Assembly: GCA_024036415.1 (NCBI GenBank)
Contig: JAMWET010003545.1
Location: 1 to 64,000, forward strand
Length of the DNA stretch: 64,000 nt
Direction: 5' to 3'
Origin: Prochilodus magdalenae
Lineage: Eukaryota; Chordata; Actinopteri; Characiformes; Prochilodontidae
Part shown: positions 12,456 to 23,350 of the stretch, one piece after another
Numbering within the stretch: position 1 is the first letter of the stretch
How the letters are laid out: each line of letters starts with the position of its first letter
Notes under the pieces: generated by a model
Told to the model about the DNA's origin: nothing
What the model saw: only the letters and a program-made list of their open reading frames with translations
Database searches by the model: none
Program-made: the position numbers and the translations under genes

Positions 12456-12659
12456 TGAACCTAATAGGGAAGATAAATGTAACTCTCTAGTTAGACAGCA
12501 GAGTAAATATTGCCGCTTGTTCCAGCACACTGTAAAAATGATTTTTAACAGAGGCTGTTTTAAATATGTAAATGGGACATAATGTATATTATTAATACTT
12601 ATATTAGATTTATAACTACCTCCACCACCCACAACTTGATTAGGAACAGTTCCTTGTAG

Positions 12660-12800
12660 GTACACTCACTGTCCGTTTTATCAGCTCCAGCCATCACATT
12701 TGTTGCTGCAGTATAGAGAATGATCCACCACCCAAATAACTCCTAACCACTTAGAAACAGAGCCAAAGGATCATGCAGAGAAACAGATATAATACAGTCT
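12660..12800. repeat. Fragment of the palindromic dispersed repeat also present at 44.6-45.1 kb
   Basis: ACTCACTGTCC-TTTTATCAGCTCCA at the left edge and GAATGATCCACCACCCA further in both match parts of the longer copy at 44585-45125, where they appear as the reverse complement near 45050 and directly near 44960. The middle is deleted and the right part has decayed. Confidence 0.65.
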
Positions 12801-13472
12801 GTAATTGCGGATACCATGGGATAATTATATATTCACACATGCACATTCAAATCACATTCACTCTCTTACAGGGAGAAAGACCAAACAAATGCTGCACCAT
12901 GAATGTCTACTTCTACTGCAGCTCCATTTTGACAAAACCCAAGACACCAAGCCTGATTGGCTCTAGGGAATCCCTGAAAGTACTTCTCCAGCTGGTCCAT
13001 CACAGAACTGGTCCTTTTCAATTAGAGAAAAGGGCTAGGGCTCTTTAAAATAAAGAACTGATCCTAACAGATGTTCAATCTGTGTTTACATTCGTGAATA
13101 GTTTAGCATGAAGCGTTCTTAAGGACTAGGTTCATATCAAATAATAATGCCATAGTTTAAGAGAATGCTCATGATATAACAAGTCCAGAGCTATTTTTAT
13201 TTAAAGATGTGTTTTAGTTCGTTTTGCTAATTAGCTTTTCAAGAAGTCTATACAGATGTTAAGACTGGTGAGGCCAGAAATGGTGTGTCATCACCTCCTG
13301 TTAGAAAGCAACAGTGTGATATGCTAATACTGTGTTTTGTGTACTAGCCTGCTGAACTCATACTACTAAGTTATTACGTTAGTTAATTTTGGTAACCAGA
13401 TTTGCAAGAAGGCTCCTGTTCCACTCTCTCTCTCTCGCTCTTTCCTTGCCTTTTTCCTTCTTCTCTCCTCAG

Positions 13473-13631
13473 ACAACAGGGGAGCCACAGCAGAAGATGG
13501 CACCTGTACTTTCTCATTTGATGGGGATATTAGCAGAAGAGATGAGATCGAGGGTTACCAGAGCCCCATCCATGAATCTGAACCTGTGCCAAGCAGCTGC
13601 AGTGGCTTCCCCGTTGACGGTCCCACTCCTG
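13473..13631 (+). CDS. Candidate internal coding exon of an unidentified gene
   Basis: A long pyrimidine tract (about 13421-13470) ends in CAG at 13470-13472, a strong 3' splice site, and a GT at 13632 can serve as the donor (CTG/GTTGGT, moderate). Read with two bases completing a split codon, the 159-bp interval is open for 52 codons, includes EDGTCTFSFDGDISRRDEIEG and is rich in acidic residues, Ser and Pro. It is phase 1 at both ends, so it could be skipped without a frameshift. Another frame is also open (beginning TTGEPQQKMAP), but its composition is less protein-like. I do not recognise the protein. The exon at 32173 starts in the compatible phase. Confidence 0.45.
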
Positions 13632-13729
13632 GTTGGTGGACACTTCAGCTCCTTAAATAAATTTACTGTTGTAATTAAACACAATTTCATCTTTGTTTGA
13701 ATTGGTATGTAGATATCAGTAGAGACATT

Positions 13730-14105
13730 TTCAACCATATTTTGTTTGTGCATATTTAAAACGGACACTATAAAATCTGTGTTGCACAGTATTGATATTA
13801 TCCTGTAAATTATGCAAGGCTTGGTGTTGAGTAGGTCCTGCACAGTAAGTAAGGGAATCATCAGCATAAGTCAAATTTGGCTGCATTTGACTGTTGACGC
13901 ATGTAGTAAATAGAGGAAGCCCCAACACTGATCCCTGAAGTACACAATAAAAAAAACCTTTCAGTATGCACTTACTGTTTTCTGTACCAGATAAATAGTT
14001 TTCAAACAGTGTGTTCAGGTGCCCTAATGCTAATAAGTCTAGAACTGATTGTTACACATTTGTGTGTCCACATCCACTGTGTCAAAACCTTTAATTATAC
14101 CATAT
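13730..14105 (-). pseudogene. Non-LTR retrotransposon reverse-transcriptase fragment
   Basis: On the minus strand, in order, I read IKGFDTVDVD (the [L/I]-K-A-F-D-T-V-D-H motif), a YLSG-type segment, QGSVLG-PLFTTCVNS (the PQGSVLGP motif) and YADDSLTYC (the YxDD catalytic box), then a LQDNINTVQ helix. This order is diagnostic of the palm and fingers of LINE reverse transcriptase in CR1/L2/Jockey-like lineages. Frameshifts and stops occur between the motifs and both ends are missing. It is a dead 5'- and 3'-truncated fragment lying about 100 bp after the candidate exon. Confidence 0.8.
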
Positions 14106-14389
14106 ATATAATAAAAATATAACTGTTAAGAACTCCTTGTGTTGCCAAATCACAAAAAAATTACAAAACTAAAAGTGTTATAATGGGCTTATAATTGTTA
14201 TAATTGATCATATAAAATATTTTTGGTTTACTCTTTATATAAATACTTAGATATTAATTTCTTGGCAGTGAATGAAAAAATGTTAAATATTTTAATACCT
14301 AGTCATAACCAGAATGTGCCTAACCAGAACCTGCAACCTGCACCAAGGATTTACATGCAAATATGAATTGCCATTATAAATAAAAGAGT

Positions 14390-15030
14390 GTGGCGCTTTA
14401 GGTCCGAGATGACCATTCTGACATGAGAAGCCATCCCGTCTCAGCCTCCAGTGAAGAGACATGATATTCTCTCTTCCATTTCTTGATGGGCTTTGAAAAA
14501 GTCCCATCACCCCAGGAAGAGAGGGAGTCCACTTACGACTGTCACAATGACATTCAGCACTACATATCTGCTGCACATTGCAAGACTGAAATTAATCCTG
14601 AGAAATTTGATGGCGAATGAAAAAAAGAACAAGAAATGGCTGAGGGGCTGACTCATTTCTCTGTGTGTGATGGATAAAACAACCGGATTACGGGAGCAGG
14701 AAGTTACATGGCCCTGTGTGCGTGCGCAGTAAAGAAACTGTGTTTCATGATTCATATTTTAATGGGCTTTTCTTCTTAAGATGAGTAGAACATAAAAACA
14801 GAACCCCCGCTTGGAGGAAATGAAACAACTTGAACTTGCTGATGCCTTCCTTTCAAGCCGTCCTGGCCTATAAGACTTATAGCAAACAAATAGCCCTCTA
14901 TGTTCAGCATGCAGAACGCAACCAAAATGCACAATAAATGTAATTTGCATGAAAACATTGGACAAACAGCGAAGCTTTCATGAGGTCATACGTGATTTGA
15001 ATTAGGGTTGTGACCTCACGCTCTTTTTTC
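14390..15030. other. Possible conserved non-coding element cluster
   Basis: Repeat-free, base-balanced sequence with a POU octamer-type site (ATTTGCAT, about 14942) and several AT-rich homeodomain-like cores. ORFs of 60-94 codons on the minus strand overlap in different frames and show no domain. The call is an impression from base composition and motif texture, not from alignment. Confidence 0.25.
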
Positions 15031-16649
15031 TCCTGCTTCTTTCTTCCTACCCTGCTTTCTTCTTCAGCTATTGATTTTTTTTAGTTTTGACATAAAATAC
15101 ATCCTCTAGTTCTCACTTGTGATTACCATCAATTTTGACATTCAAATTCTTTTTTTTAAGTATTAAAGACCATTGTATCATATTCTGTCTCCCAAATCAT
15201 GCTGACCTAAATTTCGGCCGTAACCAAAAGGGGTTTTTCTACCTGAACCAAGACCCTATAATAACTGCCACAGTCACAGCCAACACTCCAGTTCTCCCTG
15301 CCCTCCTTTAAAACAGTGTGCCCCATCTAAGTATAAGTAGACCCACATACAGAACAGAATGAGATATAAACAAACAATACATAAAACTATAAATAGGATG
15401 TTTAATAAGTTTATAATTTGCATTAGGTCTATTCAAAAATATTATTTGTACTATGGCCTGGCTGAATATTTGCTGGGTATTGGTTGTAGATAGATGTATA
15501 TTCATATTGCCTAGTATGCCCATCTAATAAACTTTAAAAATCATTGTTTCAAATATGAATATATAATAATGTAATAATAAATATCAGTGTGTAATCAACA
15601 GTGTCGATCCATTGCTTTTTACTCTGCATTAGTCCAGACTTGTAACCAAACCTTGACTAAGAGAGAGACTAAGAGTGTTTGTCTTGCTTTAACACGGTGT
15701 GTTCCTATGAAGAGTGTGCCATCACCACATACATTGTTGAGACTGATTTCCAAAGAAGCCGCTCCTGCAAAGCCCTAGTTTTATTTCCTGCATGCACATT
15801 TGGACACCTGTTTACGTGTGACACAGTTATTTTTTTTAAACCTGCAGTATGTAAGATCCATTGCCTGTCAGCATATTTAATAACATTATAAGTAGTTACA
15901 TTTAACTCTTACTCTTTTGTTGTTTGCTGGGAACTAGGAGAAATGTGAACAAAAGTTTACCTGTTCTACCTCCTGCAATTCACTCCCATGTTTTTGGTGA
16001 CCAAGGGAATAGTTACTCTTCAACTCTGACACAGGGGGAGGCAGGGCCCTTGTGTAATTTGCATAACGTGAGTATGAGCGTGAATGGGCGAACAGCTCTA
16101 TTTTATGTTCAGTAACTAAAGGTACTAAAGACAAGCCCTTGAGGATCCGAACACGGTGACAGTTCAGTATCTGTATTTCTGAGAGTTTATTTCTAGGGAG
16201 CAGAGAGCACCTTTCTGATCATATCTGGATTCCAGCCTTACAGCCCCTGTAACCTCTCCATCATATACCTATAAAAGCCTGGCCATAACATGCGATCTCT
16301 GGTACCTAACAGTGGCCAGGCTTATCCAACTTCTTTACAAGGTTTATGGCCCTGAGGGATATGGAGGTCACGGATCCCTTCCTGTGGCCAAGGCCAGATT
16401 TCCTCTCAACAGCATCTTAAAAGGGAGTCTTTCTTGTCCAAAGCTTCTAGAAGAGTGATAGACAGAAAAGAGGAAGGAATCACTGAAGTGAAATGGTATT
16501 ATGTTGTATGGGTGTGTAATTTATTATTTTTTTACATTACAGCCATTTTTTATGTAGAGCTTCATGGTTCAAAGTAACTGGACAAACTAACCTAACTACA
16601 TAAATACAAGGATGATTTTAATACCTGCTCACTAAATGTCCGCAATTGT
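15031..16649. other. No recognised feature
   Basis: AT-rich non-coding sequence. Short ORFs (15308-15523 minus, 15587-15891 plus, 15924-16134 on both strands) overlap in opposing frames and have no motif. I see no repeat family that I can name. Confidence 0.5.
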
Positions 16650-16850
16650 GGCTGTTGGGTCAGTTAGGTACAGCAATAAGGCCCATCACTGCTTACGTCA
16701 CCGACACATGACCGACCGAAACTTGAATCATTTGCATGTCTCACAACTTCAAACCTACCCACCAAGTGTCATTCCTGTCGGCTGATTCCTTCTGGGTGCA
16801 GCTACTTGTGTAACTATACTTTTGATGATGAGTGTATAACATTAGAAAGC
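16650..16850 (-). pseudogene. Tc1-like family B fragment (5' end of the element)
   Basis: TTGGGTCAGTTAGGTACAGC, then AATAAGGCCCATCACTGC and a CACACCAAGTGTCATT-like stretch match 22290-22720 and 39290-39410, which belong to the same Tc1 family and contain transposase motifs. Only the terminal region and the transposase N-terminal side are left. At the point where the 22.3-kb copy has a MITE, this copy has the uninterrupted sequence CTGCTTACGTCAC. Confidence 0.7.
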
Positions 16851-16964
16851 AGTCCTGTCACCACTGCCACTGTGATACTGCTTATTGGCATGTTTTAGAT
16901 GTTTCATATTCGCATATAATTTGTTTCCTTCTCTGAAAAGTGAGTGTCACCACAAATGTCACTG

Positions 16965-17432
16965 TCACAGAAGGGGGATTGACGAGGAGGCAGGACGCAA
17001 GTGGGTTTTAATGAAACACAAAATAATCTAAGAACACAAAGTAACAAAACAGAACTAAAGACAGAAACAAACCAAAAGACAAGGATTGAAACATACAAGA
17101 AACCAAACAAACATCCAACAAGAATCCAAACTTACATTAAACAAGAAACCAAACGTATTCCATGAACACAAACATACTTCTTGAACACAAAACGTCAAGC
17201 AAAAACACAGGGGACAACAGGGAGTATAAATGAACAAGACAAACAAGCAACACCTGGGAAGGGGCGGGGCTACAAACACGGACCTAGAGGGCGGAGACAG
17301 GAGGGGCACATGACCAAAAAAGACAGACACACATGGGGCATAACAACAAGGATCACATGACCAAAACAAAAGCACATGGATGGTGACAGGCAGACAGACA
17401 GATAGACAGACAGACAGACGTAACAGTCACAA
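16965..17432. repeat. A-rich dispersed repeat with a (CAGA)n tail
   Basis: The segment starts GAGGAGGCAGGACGCAAGTGG-TTTTAAT and continues through many AACAAACC/AAACACAA-type words to a (CAGA)n tract at 17387-17419. The internal words GGCGGGGCTACAAACACGG and GGGCACATGACC resemble a common teleost dispersed repeat. GTCAC occurs just outside both ends (about 16957 and 17425), possibly a target duplication. The long minus-strand ORFs here (17055-17375 and 16904-17110) are by-products of the A-rich composition. Confidence 0.6.
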
Positions 17433-18864
17433 AGCAAAAAAGAACCCAAAAATGACTGAATGGGTCCACCTCTATCAGAAGGCTATCACTGATTAGTCAG
17501 AAGCCCTCTCTGATTGGTCCAGGAGTTGTTTATGATTATGAATCCTGAGCCTAACATGCCCTGGAGCAGGTTAGACATGCAGCAAGTTGCCATGGTGATG
17601 TATCTCAGTAAAAATTCATCCACCTTTGGGAGTAAATCCGGCATTTGATCAAACTAAGCTTAATGTTAGCCAGCTAAGCCAGAAATCAAGCTTTGTGAGG
17701 CAGATCTCCCCCCGATCTCCTGCTTTGACTCCCATCACGGCCCACAAAATACGAGCTTAGTGTTGTGAAAGATGTTTTGCCACATTGTTCTTTTAACGCT
17801 TTATGACATGCTACAGGCTCTGGAATGGAGGCTTATGGCACAGACTGAGAAAATGATATGTTAGGAGGAGACTGAGTTCAGAGTTCAAACATGCTGCTGT
17901 GAAGCTAAGACGGTCACATGGATAAGCTTGCACACAATGGCAGATGGACAGACTGTTGGGACTAACAGGTTTTCTTTTTCAACTGATTACTATGAACTCC
18001 CATCAGGACAAATGCAGGCAGACTGCTCTTTTTTGGGAGGGGGTTCATACTGTGTTTCTGACAGTGCAACTCCCTGGTGCTAAGTGACAGCATCATAACC
18101 GTCAGTCAGCTGTGCTAGCTAGCTATCATTTTAATATGTAGAAGCAGGCATCTCTGTTGTTCACCATAGAAAAATGATCTTCTATAAATCAGCATGCACA
18201 GTGCTGCAATTCGGTGACTACAACAACCACAAGCCAAAGCTTGATGCATTGAGCCTAAACTGGCATAGACAGAAGTCTGGCCATGCTCAGCGTATGCATG
18301 ATCAAACTTGCATGAACACTAGCCTCACGCTTGCCTGCACAGTACTACATCTACCCCTACTAGGTTTAGTCTGGAGAGGAAGTCATTATCCTTTAGAAGG
18401 AGCTAATGAAAGGACCAATTCTGTTTACATTTTGAATGCAATCTTTTGTTTTTAGTCTGACAATTGTTATGACAATGTTCATGCAGTGAGATGATGTCCA
18501 AGAAATGCATGATCCCTAGGGCTTCTGCCAAGGAGCCTTCTCGGTGTTAGCCTTAAACACAATTCATTTACTAGTCTAGAAGAAGTGTTCACCATCAAAC
18601 CTCCTTCCTTAACTCGCCATGGGCATCTCCAGCAGCGGAAAGCAACTGTTAATAATTGCTTTTCTTTTATTTATTTCACTTCTTTTGTTTTCTGCCAACA
18701 AAGCGTTCTTGGAACGCCATTCTAGAACACGCCATTGGAGCAGTAACGATTTTTCAACATACCCTCTTGTTGGACTGATGGCAGTCTCGACAGTACTGTG
18801 TCCCATGAATAACTCTTGAGGTACAAAGTGGTATTGCGAGACAGGACAGCCAGGGTAAGTTGAC
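17433..18864. other. No recognised feature
   Basis: Mixed-composition DNA with overlapping opposite-strand ORFs (18174-18455 plus, 18609-18995 minus, 18619-18819 plus). The 66-codon ORF at 18619 starts with a hydrophobic stretch that looks like a signal peptide, but I found no further support for a gene. A TAGCTAGCTAGCTA run lies near 18113-18126. Confidence 0.45.
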
Positions 18865-18965
18865 CTCCTTAATTCTCTCGTAGCTGAATGCAAACAAATT
18901 ATAACAGCCCCCACACCCCCCCAACTCCAGCAGGGGCTACACAAAGTCCACTTTAGGTATCTCGG
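18865..18965 (+). pseudogene. Tc1-like family C transposase C-terminal fragment
   Basis: CTTAATTCTCTCGTAGCTGA and the following ATGCAAACAAATTATAACAGC read LNSLVAECKQIITA, matching the near-terminal helix of a common teleost Tc1 transposase (LTNALVAECNQIL-type). After AACAGC the sequence turns into a C-rich CCCCACACCCCCCCAACTCC stretch and CAGCAGGGGCTACA, the same transition seen at 21640. It is therefore a copy of a rearranged family member. Confidence 0.6.
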
Positions 18966-21489
18966 CAACACAATACATATAGTTGACTTTGACACACCAT
19001 CAGAAAAAAAAATATTTTCTCACATTCCTTTGATAATAGAAAATGCTTCTGTTCAAAATACAGTTGTCTGCAAGTTGATTAAACCAAAACACAAGAGCTA
19101 ACAATTTAATATTAGTGGTTTTCTCCTACACTAATTGGGGTATCAAGGTTATCATGGTTAGCCATGATAGTTATTTTAGACTTTTCAGGCATGTCTTTGG
19201 CACATTAAGCACATTAGCAGAGTAAAATATTGTGATTTACACCTGTAAGACATAACACTAAGTGTTTCGGCCAAGTACTCATGCTGTGCTCATAATCTGC
19301 CCATACTCCATCATAATCAAATGTGGACTCCAGTGGGAATACTGATTGGAACCCTGTCATGAAGTTGTCCCTAAATAGACTGACAAATAACATTTCCTGC
19401 TTTGTCATTGCTCAGGCAGGTTTGAACAACCCTCAAGCTTTGTTTAAGTATGACAAAAATAATAAGCTGAACTGTTTGCAACTCTTATTGGCAGACAGAG
19501 ACCCTAAAGAAAAGAAGAAAAAGAAAAATCTTTTTGCATTTAGTTTTTTTGCAAAAAAAATTGCCCTCACTTTTTGTAATGAATGAAGCTTTAAGTTCAT
19601 CATATTAATTGGTGGCACACAGCAAAGGAAAACACATTTTTTGGTTTTTGCCTGTGGCGTTACCTGCCTGTCGTCCAGACAGTCGAATGATTAGAGTACT
19701 TCAGAGGAAGTGATTTTCCAAAGCGCCCTCCACACAAGCTGCCGGTGAATGCGCAAAGCTATTTCAGAAAGATTTGCCACAGTGCTCCGCGCTAGCCCTT
19801 TTTATCAGCTTATTTGACTCCAGTTTTGTGCCTCTGAAAGTTATTTTAGAAGGCTTTCATAAGAAGCCATTCCTCCCTCTTTCTGGAGCAGTTTGAATAT
19901 AAATACATTTTAGACATTAATAGACATTTTTAATGACCTGGTCTGTTATGACATGTTGCAGTCCTGTATATTGTTCAAGATCTTAAAACATTTTTTTTAT
20001 TTACTTATTTATTTGAGGAATGGTGTTTATCTGTCTTTATATGGACTTAGAATGATGACATTAGAAATTTGAAGTTACATGCAAAAAATCTGAATGTGTG
20101 TCATCATTTTTAGACTAAATTATAATTTCATTTTCAGAATCACTTCAAAAGCGTTAATCAAACACTCATTTTTTTCTATTTCCCTTGTCCCACACTTCCT
20201 GCCTGCTTTGTACCAACATTTACAGGCCGTTTTATTGGAACTTGCCATCCAGGTGCATTTGTAATAACTGGCTGTACCTCATCTACAGTTACAGCTACAG
20301 TTTATTAACCCCAGCCATACATTAGACTAGACGCCAGTTTGTTTTTCACTTCATTTAAGTAGCATATTTTATAAACATTTGAAATCATTAGAGCTCCTAG
20401 AGGGGTTGGTGTACCATGTTTAACAGCTGCTAGTGTAATAAAGCTGTTTTATTTCTATGGGGCTATCCGACAATAGCTAGTGAAACAGTAGCAGTTAGTT
20501 TTTTCTTGTGACCCATTTGATTATCAAGTAAGCTAAGGTGTTTTCCACAGTTTCTCTTGAGGCATCTAAAACTATAGTAATAGGCGGTCATTTAGTTGGC
20601 TTCAAAACCCTGCTAATTGGGATGTTTCAGTTGTCTGTGTGTGTCAGTTGGAAAGTTTGCTGAAACAGGTGATGGCAGGACCACATTCTATAATAAATGA
20701 GTGGTCTGTTGCCCTTTCTTTGAATCCAATTAGCTGCAAATTGCGTAAAGCTTCATAACAAACTCTAGTCTTTGTGTAGTAATTGTCACTTGCTCTTTTT
20801 TCCTTCTGTACGTAGGGAATTAGGCACATTTAGGAGAAAATGGTGTTTTGAACCATTAGATAAAAGCAAATAAAGTTATGCACTAAACACATTTAAAGTA
20901 GATTTAGAACTAATATACTTTGCTGTATCTGCTCCTGCATCCTCCAGAACTTATTTCCTCAATTGTAGTTTTTATATAACAGATGGTTCTTCATTTGCAG
21001 AAGGAGGAAAACACACTGTAACAAAAATAACCTAAATCACAAAAACTAGCAGCAAGGAGAGCATAAATGTCATTCTGTAAGACTGACTTTTAGTTAAAGG
21101 GTGAGGAGATGTGATGTGTGAGATGTCAGGAAGACAGAAGACAAGAAGCAGACACACAAGGAAATCTTGTCAGCCATCATACACATGGCTAATGAGGAGG
21201 ATTCTGTCATGTCAGCCCTCCACTGGCTGGGTATTAGGGTTGGTGCCGATTATACATATCGTTACATCCCACCTGCAACATTACACTAGCTACTTTTCTA
21301 AGAAACGCATCTAAGATGCACACTAGGATGGACATAAATAAAATGCTAACTGTGAACTGGCTTTAGACATGATGCTGATTATACAAAAACTATATTTATA
21401 AAGGTCTATAGACACCTCTTCTAATTAGCGAATGCAGCTACATTCAGGTGCAGTCATTACTGACATGAGCATTCAGTTGCACTCCACAG
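18966..21489. other. Mostly unrecognised; 19660-19940 resembles a conserved non-coding element
   Basis: No gene or nameable repeat over most of this stretch. Between about 19660 and 19940 the sequence is balanced and repeat-free (for example CTGTCGTCCAGACAGTCGAA and a TTTATCAGCTTATTTGACTC run), with the look of conserved non-coding DNA. Purine-rich and oligo-T runs at 19505-19560 produce spurious ORFs. Confidence 0.3.
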
Positions 21490-21665
21490 AAAAACACTGA
21501 TAATAGAATACGCTTAAGGTCACCATGCCCAATGCTAGGTGTTCCAGAACTAATCATCCAACATCAGTGCATGACCCCATTAATTCTCTCGTGGCTGAAT
21601 GCAATCAAATTATAACAGCCCCCCTCCCCACACCCTCTCTGCAGCAGGGTTTACAGAATGTTCAC
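21490..21665 (+). pseudogene. Tc1-like family C transposase C-terminal fragment, second copy
   Basis: ATGCCCAATGCTAGGTGTTC, then CAGAACTAATCATCCAACATCAGTGC and a CTCTCGTGGCTGAATGCAATCAAAT stretch correspond to the C-terminal part of the family C transposase (residues like QLIIQHQC and SLVAECNQII). As at 18.9 kb, the homology ends at AACAGC and continues into CCCCCCTCCCCACACC and CTGCAGCAGGGTTTACA. Only this tail is left; the DDE core is missing. Confidence 0.7.
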
Positions 21666-21984
21666 TGTCTCAGTAAACACACACCATAGGTGCTCTCTTA
21701 GCCAAGTGTTGCTGAAAGGACATGGTAAAAGCTACCACGCTGCTCTGCCAGCCACCAGCTGGGCTTCGCTTTCTTGCCGCTGTCCTTGCCACCTGTCTTT
21801 GCCGTGCTGTTCCTCTCCTGGCCAAGCTTGGCCCTCTCTCACACTTTTGCATTTAGCTTGTCATAATACCATTTCCATCATGTCCGCTAAGAGGCAGTAT
21901 TACTTCTGACGCCAGTGTGGCATCAACAGAAAGCTAGACAAGGCATAAGAATGCTCTTTTACTGAACACCGTCCATCCCAGGGA

Positions 21985-22722
21985 CCTTGTACTGTATATT
22001 CCCATGCAGTTTTCACAGATTTTGTGGTGGGGTGGGGATGGAATGATACCACTAACTTTCTGGACGTGTGACAACAAACTGTTCATCTTGGCGCCGACCG
22101 TGGTACCTCCACACACGAATCACTGAAGATGACCCGCTACCATTCTGAGTCACTGCATGACAGTCTGGCATGACACCACTGCAGTCTTTGGTGACACCGA
22201 CATGGTGTTGGGGGCAGTCATTGTAAACATCTGCTTGCATGTAGTCTGCGTTGTGCACCTGATGGATGACTCATGAAGGGCATCCCTTCTTGTTGGGTCA
22301 GTGAGGTACAGCGATAAAGCCCATCCTTGCATATCGTTGCTGTCCAAAGAAAAACAGGTATCTCCAAAACGGGAACTTTACAGGAGAGGCCAAAATTCAA
22401 ATTTTATTTGAATGGAAGTCAATGGAACCAGACATCTTACCAAGCAGTTTTGGGCCATTTCTGTTGGTCCATTCTTCATGAAATTCCCACACAGTGTACA
22501 CAGCAGCTCATGGGATCAAATGACGCATTAAAGTAAAAATCAACAAAAATGTAGATACATTTCCTTGGACAGCGACGATATCTCACATGTGCGGTCGAGC
22601 ATGAAACTTGAATTATTCCCATGTCTCACAATTTCAAACCTTCCCACCAAGATTCATTTCTGTTGGTTTATTTCTTCTGGTTGCAACATTATTTTCACAA
22701 TGAGTCTATAACTATCTTTCTA
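21985..22722 (-). pseudogene. Tc1-like family B transposase remnant, split by a MITE
   Basis: On the minus strand, upstream to downstream, I read RLPPTP, then a SDSEW-RVIFSD block with a stop inside it. That corresponds to the SEWQRVIFSDES motif holding the first catalytic Asp of Tc1 DDE transposases. The 5'-terminal side (22581-22720) aligns with 39330-39410 and 16700-16780. A 245-bp insertion at 22334-22578 interrupts the element. Stops and small deletions make it non-functional. Confidence 0.75.
22334..22578. mobile_element. 245-bp MITE with TA target duplication, nested in Tc1 family B
   Basis: The ends are inverted repeats: TCGTTGCTGTCCAAAGAAA at the left and, reverse-complemented, TCGTCGCTGTCCAAGGAAA at the right (17 of 19 matching). 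TA flanks both sides (22332-22333 and 22579-22580). The paralogous family B copies near 39325 and 16690 have the uninterrupted sequence around one TA, so the insertion boundaries and the duplication are supported by two empty sites. The interior has no transposase. TA duplication points to mobilisation by a Tc1/mariner-type transposase. Confidence 0.85.
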
Positions 22723-22849
22723 CAGATCACATCGCCTCCAGGACACTAATGCGAGCCTAAATAACCTACTCGGCTTTTTGCTTCCTGTTGTTTAGAGTTC
22801 GAGTGAGATTTGTCATACTTCATTACTTGACTGATGTAGTGGAAAGGTA

Positions 22850-23350
22850 AGCATGATGATTAATACTGTAATAATCATATTTGTCTGTGAACAGACCTTG
22901 TTGCTGCATGGTGGTCTTGTGTTGCTATATTGCATCACACTGTCACTACCTCCTAACAGCTTGTGTTATCAGAGCTGCAGTGATTTGGAGCACAATAGGA
23001 CTGCTGCAGAACGCGACCTGCTCTCTTGCTCCTTTATTTGTCTTTATCTTGGTGGAGGCTTTCCTCCTGCGCGACTTCAATAGACAAACTGCAGACGGTG
23101 AGTTAAACGACGTGCTAAGCCACCCCACTGGTTGTCAGCTCAGGCTAAAACTTGGCATAGGGCCGAGACTCAGCCGCTGTGCTAGTTCGATACACCGCTC
23201 TTTCAGGGCTGACAGAAAGGCTATGTGCAAACCCAAAGCATGTCAGGTAAAGCTCAGTGGGGATGGATGGTGTGCCAGTCATGTAATCTGTCTCCAGGCT
23301 TCTACCTCTCCCCAGCTGAGCTCTGACAAAAAATCCACAGTAAAATAAAA
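22850..23350 (+). other. Open 155-codon frame with possible splice donors; function unknown
   Basis: A plus-strand frame is open from 22881 to 23348 and begins with a hydrophobic Cys-rich stretch. The local base composition is less AT-rich than the surroundings, and smaller ORFs overlap in other frames. GTGAGT follows CAGACG at 23098, a good 5' splice-donor match, and CAGGTAAAG occurs near 23247. This could be a non-coding or first exon, or chance. No domain, promoter or Kozak context supports a protein. Confidence 0.2.

Noticed and set aside
13389..13700. 103-codon ORF in an alternative frame over the candidate exon
   Set aside because: Its N-terminal part is translated polypyrimidine tract and its composition is less protein-like than the splice-compatible frame.
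17055..17375. 106-codon minus-strand Cys/Phe-rich ORF
   Set aside because: It lies opposite the A-rich dispersed repeat; the translation reflects T-rich composition and has no domain.
18619..18819. 66-codon ORF with a signal-peptide-like start
   Set aside because: Weak similarity of its DNA to 53380-53420 was noticed, but it covers only about 50 bp at roughly 70 percent and the proteins do not match.
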